A stretch of DNA of 35,339 nucleotides. Source: Bacteroidota bacterium. GTDB lineage: Bacteria > Bacteroidota > Bacteroidia > Chitinophagales > Saprospiraceae. The stretch covers positions 1-35,339 of the forward strand of contig JAKOXM010000258.1 in assembly GCA_029781095.1 (NCBI GenBank), read 5' to 3'. The notes beneath the pieces were generated by a model that worked only from the letters and a program-made list of their open reading frames with translations, searched no databases and was not told the origin of the DNA. The stretch's first letter is position 1. Every line of letters begins with the position of its first letter. Of this stretch, positions 16,181 through 25,329 are shown piece after piece. Both the position numbers and the translations under genes were made by a program.

Positions 16181-18008
16181 TAAAAAAAGTATTGTACCAG
16201 ATGGCAAGGCTTAACACTCTCCAGAAGTAATGAAACCGCCCATATTCTCCTTTTTCAAGAACTTCTGTTCCCAATCGCTCCACTTCCGGTCGATTAAAAA
16301 ATGGTATGGTCTGCACCTGCTCCTTGTAAAATCGCAGGGTGCCTTTTGTATCGAAATTCACAAAGTTCTCCAATGGAGCGGCAAAACCGTGCTTTAACCG
16401 CTGTTTTAACACTGGCTCCGGCACAAACCCCGACAAAGAGTCCCTTAATAGTTGTTTGGTGCGGTATTTCAACAGGTCTTCCGGACGGTATTGCATGACG
16501 TATTCCATGAAGTCATGGTCGAGCATGGGCACCCTGATCTCGATGCCAAAGGCCATCGAATTTCGATCTTCGTAGTGCAAAAATTGAGGGACCGTCCAGG
16601 AACAAAGGTTGTTAAGCATGTTTGCCTCATAAGGGTCTTTATTTCTGAACCGGTAAAAAATATAGTTGCTCGGATCAAAGTTTCCCGTTAACAACCGTTT
16701 TGCCGGAATGCTTTGTTGCCGTTTCTGCAATTCGCGCCACTGAAAAGGGAGGATTTCCTGGATGGACCGTACAAAGAACTGGAGAACAGATTCCGGCCGG
16801 TGAACCGGATAGTTCATCGTATAACGCACATAATCAACAAGTTGAAAGCGATGCAGCAACCTTCCAAGCTCGGAATACAAATGACTGGAATACCCTCCGA
16901 GTATTTCGTCTCCGCCGTTGCCGGACAACATGACCTTTATGCCATGTTGTTGCGCCAGTTTGCACAATTCCCAATGAACGTACATGGATGCATCGGCGAA
17001 GGGTTCGTCGTGGTGGCGGGTAATGGTCGGAAGTTCCTGTAAAAAATTGCCGCCATCGAACACGACACCATTGTGCACCGCTTTTGGCAGATAATCACGA
17101 ACGAGGTCGATCAGGGCGTTTTCCTCGTTTTTTTCCTTGAGAATGGATGAATAGGTATTCAGGGACTGGCCTTCTTCCAGCAATCCTGACGCGAGGCATG
17201 CTATGCTGGACGAATCGAGGCCGCCCGATAAAAAGCAGGCGAGGGGTACGTCGGCGCGCAGATGCAGCCGGATGCTTTCCCGGAGATTTTCCCGAAATAT
17301 TTCGCGGTCCTTCTCCTGAAAAACGCGGTCGCCGGGTCTTGGGACATTCCAATAGCTGACGGGTTCGGACATTATTCCGTTCTCATCCACCCATGCACTG
17401 GTAGCCGGCAAAAGTTGACGCACTTCATTAAAAAATGTCTCCTCGTCCGTATCGAGGTGGCGATGTGCCAGAAATCCGAATATCTTCCGGTGGTTTGGTG
17501 TTTGGGAAAGACCGGGCAGATTGACCACCCCCTTTATTTCAGAAGAGAACAGGAAACAACGATTCTCACGGCGGAAATACAATGGTTTGATGCCAAAGCG
17601 GTCGCGTGCCAGTAAAACTTTCTTTTGGGTGGCGTCATACAAAGCGAAGGCAAACATGCCGCGCAGTTTTTTCAGGCACTGAATACCCCATTTTTGGTAA
17701 GCCGCGAGGATAACTTCTGTGTCGCTGTCCGACCGGAAGGGATAGTCGCCTTTAAGCTCTGCACTTAATTCCTTGTAGTTGTAAATTTCTCCGTTGAATG
17801 TCAGGATATTCCCTGTGACGGAGCAGATCATCGGTTGTGCCGCCCGCTCGGACAAATCAATGATTTTGAGCCTTAAATGCCCGAATGACACGGCGCCGTT
17901 CGTCCATTTCCCCTGCCCGTCCGGTCCCCGGTGGGCAATGCGGTGCATCATCATGTCCAGATGCCGGTGTTCGAATCCGTAACCTATTATGCCGGTGATA
18001 CCGCACAT
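16173..18008 (-). CDS. asnB: Asparagine synthase (glutamine-hydrolysing)
   Basis: A 611-residue two-domain enzyme. The N-terminal Ntn glutaminase has Cys2 as nucleophile (MCGITGIIGYG), RGPD at 27-30 and FNGEIYNYKEL at 71-81. The synthetase domain has the ATP-binding SGGLDSSS at 261-268 and NGGDEILGGY further on. The family transfers glutamine-derived ammonia to an adenylated carboxylate. In polysaccharide loci such copies are thought to amidate a uronic or amino-acid-bearing residue rather than make asparagine. That would fit the UDP-HexNAc 6-dehydrogenase here. This is context inference; an ordinary AsnB role is not excluded. The start MCG is fixed because Cys2 must become the N-terminus. 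Confidence 0.92.
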   Translation of the reverse strand: MCGITGIIGYGFEHRHLDMMMHRIAHRGPDGQGKWTNGAVSFGHLRLKIIDLSERAAQPMICSVTGNILTFNGEIYNYKELSAELKGDYPFRSDSDTEVILAAYQKWGIQCLKKLRGMFAFALYDATQKKVLLARDRFGIKPLYFRRENRCFLFSSEIKGVVNLPGLSQTPNHRKIFGFLAHRHLDTDEETFFNEVRQLLPATSAWVDENGIMSEPVSYWNVPRPGDRVFQEKDREIFRENLRESIRLHLRADVPLACFLSGGLDSSSIACLASGLLEEGQSLNTYSSILKEKNEENALIDLVRDYLPKAVHNGVVFDGGNFLQELPTITRHHDEPFADASMYVHWELCKLAQQHGIKVMLSGNGGDEILGGYSSHLYSELGRLLHRFQLVDYVRYTMNYPVHRPESVLQFFVRSIQEILPFQWRELQKRQQSIPAKRLLTGNFDPSNYIFYRFRNKDPYEANMLNNLCSWTVPQFLHYEDRNSMAFGIEIRVPMLDHDFMEYVMQYRPEDLLKYRTKQLLRDSLSGFVPEPVLKQRLKHGFAAPLENFVNFDTKGTLRFYKEQVQTIPFFNRPEVERLGTEVLEKGEYGRFHYFWRVLSLAIWYNTFFNG

Positions 18009-18071
18009 GGCCTAATGATGTTTTTCATTTTGAAAAAGACAAATCGGAGGGTAAAAAAGCCGGTCAAAGGA

Positions 18072-18728
18072 TCAGTCATTTGGCAAAAAGCAAATGATGT
18101 CATTTTCTACAAATGACGGGCCATAGTCATTCAGCCTGGACGTGACATAAGCAAAGAGATCGTCCAGTTCGGGGTAGTCATGCGTGCCGTTAAAAAGGCG
18201 CGCGTCATCGATCAGTATCACGTGTTTGAGCTGATTATGACCCAGAATGGCGTCCAGCTCCTCAAATATCGGACACTCTTTTTCGCCTTTGGCCGTAATG
18301 CCACCTGAATAATGGCCGTCAAGCCAGAAGAGCGTTTTTCCCTTTAAAAGCGGCATGATTTCGGGGATCACTTTCCCGCTGTCTCCCTGTATGATTTTGA
18401 TATGTTTCGTTCCCCTGAACCTCCGGGCGGCCTTCTGCCGGAGTTCGGGACTTAACTCTATCGAATATATCCGCTCAAAGTTATTTTTTTGCGCCTGCAC
18501 CATGTCACCCTGAAAAGTCCCTGATTCAACCAGGGTTTTGCAGTGGAATCTTTTGCCGAACCCCGCTACGATTTTCTGTTTTACGATATGAGGCGGAGCG
18601 CCTTTGCGGCCGTTTTTCTCCCACACTTCCGCCATTTTTTTGCCCTTTATGTTTCTGATATAAAACAAAAGGGCGCTTGAGATCGAATCGGGGAAAATAT
18701 CAAGGATGGCTTTAATGATTCGTTTCAT
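18072..18728 (-). CDS. Putative class I SAM-methyltransferase-like protein, poorly characterised
   Basis: A 218-residue protein whose family I do not recognise by name. It has a Rossmann-methyltransferase layout: LVESGTFQGD at about 67-75 in the SAM-loop position, YSIELSPELRQKA at 88-100, and IIQGDSGKVIPEI at 112-124. LFWLDGHYSGG at 133-143 and HVILIDDARLFNG at 169-181 follow. The WLDGHYSGG and IDDAR pair recalls TylF/Methyltransf_24-type proteins. ATG 18728 overlaps the wzx stop by 17 bases; further ATG/TTG choices up to 18782 are less conserved. It is cotranscribed between wzx and asnB. A role in modifying the polysaccharide is inferred from position only. Confidence 0.72.
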   Translation of the reverse strand: MKRIIKAILDIFPDSISSALLFYIRNIKGKKMAEVWEKNGRKGAPPHIVKQKIVAGFGKRFHCKTLVESGTFQGDMVQAQKNNFERIYSIELSPELRQKAARRFRGTKHIKIIQGDSGKVIPEIMPLLKGKTLFWLDGHYSGGITAKGEKECPIFEELDAILGHNQLKHVILIDDARLFNGTHDYPELDDLFAYVTSRLNDYGPSFVENDIICFLPND

Positions 18729-20049
18729 GGATTGGCAGCGATTCATTTTCTGACATGGCCCTTTGTCTGAAATTCCACACAAGGAGGATCATCGTTACAT
18801 AAAATGCCTGGGTGAATACGACGGAAATAATGAGGCCTTTTAATCCGAACCAATATGCTCCTGCAAGATTGAAAAGAATGCCGGCTACGGAAGCCGCTAC
18901 CTTGGGAAGGATCAGGTTTTTGGTTTGCAGGGCCATCATGTAGCGGTTGGAATAATTTTGCGCAAAATTAAACAAGCCACCTGCAAGAACCATAAGCGGC
19001 AAAAACGGAGCCACTGTCACGTATTTTTCGTGGCTTAACAGCCGGATGACCGATTCGCCGAACAGCCAGAAAATCAAGAACAAAAATGCCGTCAACAACA
19101 CATTGAATATCAGATACCAGTTGTTTAATGTGTTGGCATGCTCGAGTTGCCGGTTGTTTTTCAGGTTGCCCGCCCGGTTGAATAATATCGGGAACAGAAA
19201 ATAACTGATGGACCCAAACAACAGACTTTGCGATTGAAACCCGATCTGGTTCAATACGGCGTATTGTCCGACCATTTCGGTGGACTGCAGTATTTCCAGC
19301 GTCCAGCGTTCGGAAGCGCTTTGTATCCAGAAAAAAACGCCGAACACGACAAATGGCCACGAATAGTTCAGGATGCCTTTGGTGTAATGGTCGTTTGCCG
19401 GGTGATGCGCTTCTCTGGTATCCGGGAAAGAAATATGGTAGTAATGTCGGTTGATCGCCAAAAAGCATAAAGACGATATGACATAGCCGCCCAAAACAAT
19501 CAGTGGATCCCTGGAGACAATCCATAACAACAGGATCGCCAATCCTTGTTGAAATACGCGGTCGCCGGTTTCCAGCCCCATTGCCAGCGTTCGTTTGCGG
19601 GAAGCGTTTTGCAGCCCGTAGCGAAATGTATTGAAGGCGGCGGCCGAACTCAGGATAGCAATGAGCAGGCTGGCAATACTCCAGTGTTTCAGCCCCGTGA
19701 TCCAGAAAACGACAGATAAAATGACACCCGCCGATAAAACAGCCAGGGCGCCTTTTCGAAACAGCAGGTTGTATTCACGGTGAAAAGCCCCGATTTCCCC
19801 GTTTTCCCTCGCGATTGGATAATAACGAAGTATCCCCTGCCCGAGGGGACCAAAATAAAACATGGATGGCAGCGTCGCAGTGATGTTGTAAAGAGCCAGC
19901 CGGCCGTAAGCCTCTTCGCTGAGAAAGGTCGTGAGAAACTTTGTTGTTGCAATCACCAAAAAAATGGAGACGAAACGTCCGCTTATGGTGTATACAGCCT
20001 CATAGAGGCCTTTTTTGGAAATGCCGGTCGACTTCAGTCCTGCAAACAT
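18712..20049 (-). CDS. Wzx-type lipid-linked oligosaccharide flippase (MOP superfamily)
   Basis: A 445-residue inner-membrane protein with about twelve to fourteen hydrophobic segments. It starts with FVSIFLVIATTKFLTTFLSEEAYGRLALYNI, the N-terminal signature of polysaccharide-biosynthesis MOP exporters, and ends with paired hydrophobic hairpins (AASVAGILFNLAGAYWFGLKGL; SVVFTQAFYVTMILLVW). Wzx proteins flip undecaprenyl-diphosphate-linked repeat units to the periplasm for Wzy. Its ATG is immediately next to the TAA of the Wzz-like gene with no gap, and its stop lies inside the following methyltransferase-like gene. It is the only flippase candidate in the window, which supports a Wzx/Wzy-dependent pathway. 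Confidence 0.9.
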   Translation of the reverse strand: MFAGLKSTGISKKGLYEAVYTISGRFVSIFLVIATTKFLTTFLSEEAYGRLALYNITATLPSMFYFGPLGQGILRYYPIARENGEIGAFHREYNLLFRKGALAVLSAGVILSVVFWITGLKHWSIASLLIAILSSAAAFNTFRYGLQNASRKRTLAMGLETGDRVFQQGLAILLLWIVSRDPLIVLGGYVISSLCFLAINRHYYHISFPDTREAHHPANDHYTKGILNYSWPFVVFGVFFWIQSASERWTLEILQSTEMVGQYAVLNQIGFQSQSLLFGSISYFLFPILFNRAGNLKNNRQLEHANTLNNWYLIFNVLLTAFLFLIFWLFGESVIRLLSHEKYVTVAPFLPLMVLAGGLFNFAQNYSNRYMMALQTKNLILPKVAASVAGILFNLAGAYWFGLKGLIISVVFTQAFYVTMILLVWNFRQRAMSENESLPIHETNH

Positions 20050-21177
20050 TTAGTTTTCAACAGGTTGTCGCGGCGATTTTCCAAGCTGGTCGCGAATGGC
20101 CTTGCGCCCGATGACAAAAACGCCTCCGAGCAGCAGGCCGAGGCCGAGGCCAAGCACCAGGGCTTTTTTCTTTCCGTACGGCGTGCCCACCAGCGGAGGG
20201 ATCGGCAGATCAATAGGCTGCACGTAAGGGATTTTGTTGCGCAGGGCGAAATCGGCCAGTTCCAGGTTTTTGATCGACTCCCCGTACATGAGCGTGTAAA
20301 TGTTTTTATCCCTGGACAGGCGTTCCGTAGGCAGCTGATCGGTCGGTCGCAACAGCAGATTGTTTTTCTCCTGAAACTGGGCCGCCCTGAATTCTGTGCC
20401 GGTCAGCAGTCTGCGCAGGGAATCCGCTTTTTCGCGTATTATTTCATACGTTTCCAGTTGCTTCTTGGTGGAAGCGTTGATATAAAAATCACTTAATTGA
20501 TCAAAAATCGCGCGCAGGAGCGCAATCGTAAGCGCTTCCGACCGGGTTTCAAGCGATAAAGTCATAATGCCTGAATCGGCATTGTTGCGCGCGCCAAACA
20601 TCGGGCGGTAATCTTCGCTGCCTAGGAGCATGCCGTACAGTGATTTGAGCGCGGCATATTCCAGGCGATTGAATTGTTCGACGCTGTCGCGGGTAAACAA
20701 AAAACCCTTTAAACTCGGCTGGCCGGGGTTCTTCGGCTTTTTGTTCCACGCCTCCTCATGTAAATGCTGTATCCGGATAAAATGATTGGCCAGGTAATCC
20801 GATTTGCCGTCGATCGTGGCTTTCTGAAAAAGGGCCTGCCGGAATATTCGCATCGAACGGGCCAGTTCGAGTATTTTATCGTTGTTGTTATCGTTGGATG
20901 ACAAACCGAAGCCGCCCAGCAGGTTATTCAGAAGCCCGCCACGCCCGCCGCTGTCATCGTCTACCATAAAGGTGAGTTTAGTGAGGTATGTAACGGGGGT
21001 GGTAAATGCCATATAACCCTGCCAGATCAAAAACGGCAAGCAAAACAATGCAAGCGTTTTCCAGCTGCGCCACAATTCCAGGGCATATGCCTTTGTGCGG
21101 GCAATTATGTCGTGAAGGGAGATTGCTTCTTCCTCTTCTGAACTGTCTGGAGCGAGATCGGGCAGGTAATCCTTCAT
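20050..21177 (-). CDS. Wzz-like chain-length determinant (polysaccharide co-polymerase), no kinase domain
   Basis: A 375-residue inner-membrane protein with one hydrophobic segment near residues 43-62 (LALFCLPFLIWQGYMAF) and a second near 340-360 (LGLGLGLLLGGVFVIG). A long periplasmic region lies between them, much of it probably helical/coiled coil. PVTYLTKLTFMVDDDSGG after the first segment and IDLPIPPLVGTPYGKKK before the second are typical of Wzz proteins in Bacteroidota. The protein ends soon after the second segment, so there is no Wzc-type tyrosine kinase. An acidic cluster (DSSEEEEAIS) lies at the cytoplasmic N-terminus. It sits 4 bases downstream of the SLBB exporter gene and directly upstream of wzx, as expected for a secretion module that controls chain length. 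Confidence 0.88.
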   Translation of the reverse strand: MKDYLPDLAPDSSEEEEAISLHDIIARTKAYALELWRSWKTLALFCLPFLIWQGYMAFTTPVTYLTKLTFMVDDDSGGRGGLLNNLLGGFGLSSNDNNNDKILELARSMRIFRQALFQKATIDGKSDYLANHFIRIQHLHEEAWNKKPKNPGQPSLKGFLFTRDSVEQFNRLEYAALKSLYGMLLGSEDYRPMFGARNNADSGIMTLSLETRSEALTIALLRAIFDQLSDFYINASTKKQLETYEIIREKADSLRRLLTGTEFRAAQFQEKNNLLLRPTDQLPTERLSRDKNIYTLMYGESIKNLELADFALRNKIPYVQPIDLPIPPLVGTPYGKKKALVLGLGLGLLLGGVFVIGRKAIRDQLGKSPRQPVEN

Positions 21178-21181
21178 AATG

Positions 21182-23959
21182 CTAGTTCTTCAGTGCGGAA
21201 ACCGCCAGCAGTACCGTAGCAAGCGTACCTACAGTAGCCAGTATCTGGGTAAGGGACTTGTCCCAGTCAATAGGCTTTTTCTCCTTTTCAGCCTTTTTCT
21301 CTTTTTCCGGTTTGCCGCCTACGGTGATAACGGAACCTTTTGTTACCCTTGGATAGATTTTGAACAAACCGAAGTTAATCGTTCTGTTAATCTTGCCATT
21401 GGGCTGCTCCACTGTGACATGCGTCCGGATAGCCGTTTTCCCGAATCCGGCGGTGTATTTTCGAATGAACCACCCGGCGCGCTTGCCGGGCGTAAAAGCA
21501 ACATTTATGAGACCACTGGCCACAAGGGGAGCGACGATCACTTCCATCGCACGAGTATTGGCCGCGCGTATGGTGACCAGGTCCTCCCGTTTCGGTACGG
21601 TGATGATGTCCCCGTCTTTCAGGATATGGTTGTGCAACGAGCGGTAGTTGCGCAATGCTTCGCCCAGGTTGGTGACTACATACCCTTTTTGCTCCTTGGC
21701 CCGAAACAGAGATGCTCCCTCCGGGAATGCTTCCTGGCTCAGACCGCCGGCGCGTTGCACAATATCAGAAAGTGTTTCGTTGTCGCTGACAAGTGCATAG
21801 CGTCCGGGATATCTGACCTCTCCCCGCAACTCGACAAATTGCTGAAATTCAAATTCCGGTACCGTTCGGACAACGACTTCATCATACGGTAAAATGGCAA
21901 AACCACCCGCAGTTACAAGATTACTGTCAACCTGCGCTGTAGCCACTATTGCCCGTGTCGGTTGGTTTTCCCTGATCTGAATTCTGAAAATATCCACCCG
22001 GTTGCGGGCGGCTTCCAGTTTAAGTCCACCGGCCAGCAGCAAGGCATCGCGAAGGCTCATTTTCTGGCCGTAGACGAATTCTCCCGGATGACGAACGGCC
22101 CCGCTGACACGGATCATGGCAGTATCGGCAAATGACGAGCGGGACAAAACTTCCAGGTGATCAAAGGGTTGCAGAACTATATTGGCTGCCGAATTGGGAT
22201 GATCGAAGGCTGCCGCCAGATCCACTTCTATATACTCAAGTTCTTTGACGTTGCCGGGGTCGTTGCGCGTGATCAGACCGGTGCCGTTGGCATCGGGACG
22301 AAGACCGCCTGCGATCAGGATGGCCCTTTGCAAAGTGAGGGAGGAGTCGCGGGTGTAGGGATAGTTGAACACATTTTCACGGACGGCCCCGGTAATACTA
22401 ATGGTACTGACATCTGTATATCGCCCTTGCGCATACACGGTCAGACGATCCCGGGGTTGCAGGATCAGGTCTGCGGCAGAACCTGGCGCGGAGAGTATTT
22501 CATTGATATTCAGCTGGATCAGCCTGGTTGAGTTGTCCGTGTTCGTACGCAGCAGGAAGGCGATATCGGTGCGGGTTTCCCGCCGCAAAACGCCCTTTTT
22601 TAACAGATCGCTCACGCGGTTCGTTTCACTTATGGCATAATCGCCCGGCAACTCCACGGCGCCTTCTATGGTAGCAATATTTTCAATGGGCGAGGGTATG
22701 ACGCGGACGATAACTTCATCGCCATTCAGCAGGGTATAATCCTGCTTTTGATCGAGAATATCCTGGAGCGGGACGTCCATCAGCACCTTCTTGTCATTTA
22801 TATAACGCTGAATCTGAACTACTTCCCGGTAAGCATCCGCATTGAGCCCTCCTGCAAATTCCAGTAGTTTGGCCAGATTCTCATTGCCCGTCAATTCATA
22901 CTTAAAGGGCCTCCGAACCGCGCCCTTTATACTCACAACACGTTCTGCAACAGGCACATAGATGATATCGTTGTCTTCAAGGAAAAAATCGAACTGGATG
23001 CCGGGATTGTTCATGAACTCATATATATCGAGTTTTTTGGTTTCCCTTCCCCTGATAACCTTGATGTCACGGACCGTTCCCAGATCGTTTGGTCCTCCGG
23101 CCGCCATGAGCGCATTAAATGCGGTATTGGCCGCTGACATGGAAAAACTTCCATAGTGAACGGTTTCTCCAAAAATATTCACCGTGATGTTCCGGGCGGT
23201 ACTTAAGGTGGCGGCAAACTGCTCCGGAGCAAACCGGTAAAATTGCGCAAACCGGCTTCTGAGCAGTTCTTTTGCCTGCCCTAACCGGACGCCTTTCAGA
23301 AAAATTTTGGGCATCTGGCTGGGCTGAACATACCCGTCCTTTTGAATCTCGAACTGGCTGTCAAACTGGGATGCACCGAATATACTGATCGTGATAATGT
23401 CACCGGCGCTTAATATGTAACTGTCCGGGGGTCTGACATCACTCGTCGTACGGAATACTGCAATTGTTTTATCGCGGAACAGGTGCTGTCCCCAAACCCG
23501 GGATTGCATGTTTGTATCGGCGGCATCAAACATCCTGTTACCATAAGCCTCTTCAATTGCAGTGCCTTGTCTGACCTTTTGCTGGAGCTGTTCGGCCCGT
23601 TTCGGGGTGATTTTGCCGCTTGTATTAATCGTCGGACCTGCTTGCCCCGATTGGATTTTTTGAGCCTTTTCGATTTCCAGTTCGTTGATTACGGCCTGTA
23701 TCGTATCCTGTAGCTGCGGAAGCTGGTCCGGGGTAATACTGTCCATATCAATTCCTTTCTTGAACAGGCGGGCTTTTACTTCCGCCTCGTTCAGCCCGCG
23801 ACGCTGTATTTCCTGTCGCGCCTGCTCCTGGATGGAAGGCGTGGACGGAGTAGGATTTTGCCCCTGTAAAGCCAGCGCGCCGACAAAAAAGAAAAATGCA
23901 AGGAGCCCGCACAAACCCCGGCCTGTACTATTTTTTTTCAGGTTGCCGGATTGAAACAT
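21182..23959 (-). CDS. Wza-like polysaccharide export protein with six SLBB repeats
   Basis: A 925-residue exported protein. The N-terminal signal peptide has a hydrophobic core (LLAFFFFVGALAL, residues 19-31) and no lipobox Cys. A Gln-rich, charged region at 40-140 follows, then the Poly_export domain at about 175-255 (PPDSYILSAGDIITISIFG). I count six SLBB-like repeats, beginning near residues 259, 341, 428, 519, 615 and 708, each with a G-x-V-x-x-P or related turn and an LLxAGG motif. A Lys/Glu tract (KPEKEKKAEKEKK) precedes a C-terminal hydrophobic segment at about 905-922. Wza of E. coli is about 380 residues with two such repeats. It would form the periplasm-to-outer-membrane export conduit. 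It starts 71 bases after degT. Confidence 0.92.
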   Translation of the reverse strand: MFQSGNLKKNSTGRGLCGLLAFFFFVGALALQGQNPTPSTPSIQEQARQEIQRRGLNEAEVKARLFKKGIDMDSITPDQLPQLQDTIQAVINELEIEKAQKIQSGQAGPTINTSGKITPKRAEQLQQKVRQGTAIEEAYGNRMFDAADTNMQSRVWGQHLFRDKTIAVFRTTSDVRPPDSYILSAGDIITISIFGASQFDSQFEIQKDGYVQPSQMPKIFLKGVRLGQAKELLRSRFAQFYRFAPEQFAATLSTARNITVNIFGETVHYGSFSMSAANTAFNALMAAGGPNDLGTVRDIKVIRGRETKKLDIYEFMNNPGIQFDFFLEDNDIIYVPVAERVVSIKGAVRRPFKYELTGNENLAKLLEFAGGLNADAYREVVQIQRYINDKKVLMDVPLQDILDQKQDYTLLNGDEVIVRVIPSPIENIATIEGAVELPGDYAISETNRVSDLLKKGVLRRETRTDIAFLLRTNTDNSTRLIQLNINEILSAPGSAADLILQPRDRLTVYAQGRYTDVSTISITGAVRENVFNYPYTRDSSLTLQRAILIAGGLRPDANGTGLITRNDPGNVKELEYIEVDLAAAFDHPNSAANIVLQPFDHLEVLSRSSFADTAMIRVSGAVRHPGEFVYGQKMSLRDALLLAGGLKLEAARNRVDIFRIQIRENQPTRAIVATAQVDSNLVTAGGFAILPYDEVVVRTVPEFEFQQFVELRGEVRYPGRYALVSDNETLSDIVQRAGGLSQEAFPEGASLFRAKEQKGYVVTNLGEALRNYRSLHNHILKDGDIITVPKREDLVTIRAANTRAMEVIVAPLVASGLINVAFTPGKRAGWFIRKYTAGFGKTAIRTHVTVEQPNGKINRTINFGLFKIYPRVTKGSVITVGGKPEKEKKAEKEKKPIDWDKSLTQILATVGTLATVLLAVSALKN

Positions 23960-24007
23960 ATAAACGGATTTTAGGATAAATCAGGGAGTTGTATTTGGCA
24001 AAGCCGA

Positions 24008-24015
24008 CAAAAGTA
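24008..24015 (-). promoter_or_regulatory. Candidate -7 box upstream of the SLBB exporter
   Basis: The minus strand reads TACTTTTG, an exact TAnnTTTG match, in the 71-base gap between degT and the exporter gene and about 50 bases before its ATG. A -33 TTG box at the usual spacing is not clear. It may start a transcript for the export and assembly block. Confidence 0.33.
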
Positions 24016-24030
24016 GAAAATGCCGCAATA

Positions 24031-25155
24031 TTAAGAGCCAAAGAAGGAGCGTACGGCTCCTGTTATTTTTTCAAGGGTCTCTTTTGTCAATTCCGTGTGG
24101 ATAGGCAGCGAAATCACTGACTCGCATAGGTGCTCGGTGACCGGCAAAACGCCTCCATGCCACCAGCCCTGGAAAGCCTTCTGTTTGTACAACGGCACCG
24201 GGTAATAGATCATGGATGGAATGCCCTGTTCAGCGAGGTGTGCTTTTAACGCTTCGCGGTCGCTTCCCGGCATTTGCAGTGTGTACTGGTGGAACACGTG
24301 CGTTGAATTCGGGTGTCTGACAGGCGTTTTCAGCGCACTTATGTCCTTAAATGCACGATCGTAGTAGTCTGCCGCATCCCGCCGGGCATTGCAGTATTCG
24401 TCCAGGTATTTAAGTTTGACATCCAGAATAGCAGCCTGAAGGGCATCCAGACGGGAGTTTACGCCGATCTTGTCGTGGTAGTAAAGTTTCGTTTGTCCGT
24501 GATTGGCAATAATGCGGGCTGCGTTGGCCAGCGCATCGTCGTTGGTCATGAGCGCGCCGCCGTCGCCGTAGCAACCCAGGTTTTTGGACGGGAAGAAAGA
24601 AGTGCAGCCGAAATGACCGATAGAGCCGGTTTTTTGGCTTGTGCCGTCGGAAAATCTGTAATCTGCTCCGATGGCCTGCGCATTGTCTTCAATAACATAA
24701 AGGTTGTGCTTTTTGGCTAGGGCCATGATCGGTTCCATATCGGCACTTTGCCCAAAAAGGTGCACGGGAACGATCGCTTTGGTACGTGGAGTAATAGCGG
24801 CTTCCACGTGGTCGACCCGGATGTTAAACGTTTCGGGGTCCACGTCGGTCAGCACAGGCACCAAACCCAGCAGACCGATGACTTCTGCGGTTGCCACGTA
24901 TGTAAAAGCCGGCACGATTACTTCGTCTCCGGGCTTCAGTTCCAGCGCCATCATGGCAATTTGCAGTGCATCCGTACCATTGGCGCAGGGTATCACATGC
25001 TTTACACCCAGGTATTTTTCCAGATTTTCCCGGAAAGAAATGACTTTGGGGCCACCGATAAATTGGGAAGAAGCCAGCACCTCCATAACCGCAGCGTCGA
25101 TTTCGTCTTTGATGCGGCTGTATTGGGTTTTGAGGTCAACCATTGAAATGTGCAT
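24031..25155 (-). CDS. DegT/DnrJ/EryC1/StrS aminotransferase (WbpE/WlbC-like)
   Basis: A PLP-dependent sugar aminotransferase of 374 residues that converts a keto nucleotide sugar to an amino sugar using glutamate. NGTDALQIAMMAL at 59-71 binds the PLP phosphate. IEDNAQAIGA at 155-164 has the Asp/Gln that contact the ring. FFPSKNLGCYGDGG has the Schiff-base Lys191. SRLDALQAAIL follows. The short SKNLGCYGDGGA form is close to the WbpE/WlbC group that aminates UDP-3-keto-GlcNAcA. ATG 25155 is taken; ATG 25143 four codons later is also possible. It is separated from the 6-dehydrogenase gene by 174 bases. Close relatives that make other amino sugars cannot be excluded. Confidence 0.9.
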   Translation of the reverse strand: MHISMVDLKTQYSRIKDEIDAAVMEVLASSQFIGGPKVISFRENLEKYLGVKHVIPCANGTDALQIAMMALELKPGDEVIVPAFTYVATAEVIGLLGLVPVLTDVDPETFNIRVDHVEAAITPRTKAIVPVHLFGQSADMEPIMALAKKHNLYVIEDNAQAIGADYRFSDGTSQKTGSIGHFGCTSFFPSKNLGCYGDGGALMTNDDALANAARIIANHGQTKLYYHDKIGVNSRLDALQAAILDVKLKYLDEYCNARRDAADYYDRAFKDISALKTPVRHPNSTHVFHQYTLQMPGSDREALKAHLAEQGIPSMIYYPVPLYKQKAFQGWWHGGVLPVTEHLCESVISLPIHTELTKETLEKITGAVRSFFGS

Positions 25156-25224
25156 ACTCGGTCCTGTTGTTTTTGCTTATTGTTAGCGTTCTCTATGACT
25201 GCCGGTCATCAACCTGCAATTTCA

Positions 25225-25241
25225 GAAAGGCTTCGCCTTTC
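25225..25241 (-). repeat. Short inverted repeat in the degT leader
   Basis: A 7-bp perfect stem, 25225-25231 with 25235-25241, lies in the 174-base gap between the 6-dehydrogenase and degT genes. It has a 3-base loop and no T-run on the minus strand. It could be a weak pause or attenuation site, or an mRNA stabiliser. I see no clear -7 box in the rest of the gap. Confidence 0.3.
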
Positions 25242-25329
25242 ATAAGTTGCGGGGGGACTTATGGCAAATGATTGGTAATTATTTGAATCACAGTACATTC
25301 TGACTGTCGGGCAGGCTGAAAGGGTATGC

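Noticed and set aside
15371-16183. Plus-strand open frame of 270 codons
   Set aside because: Antisense to the GT11 gene; no recognisable motif.
25225-25241. An intrinsic terminator after the 6-dehydrogenase gene
   Set aside because: The stem is 7 bp and no T-run follows on the minus strand.
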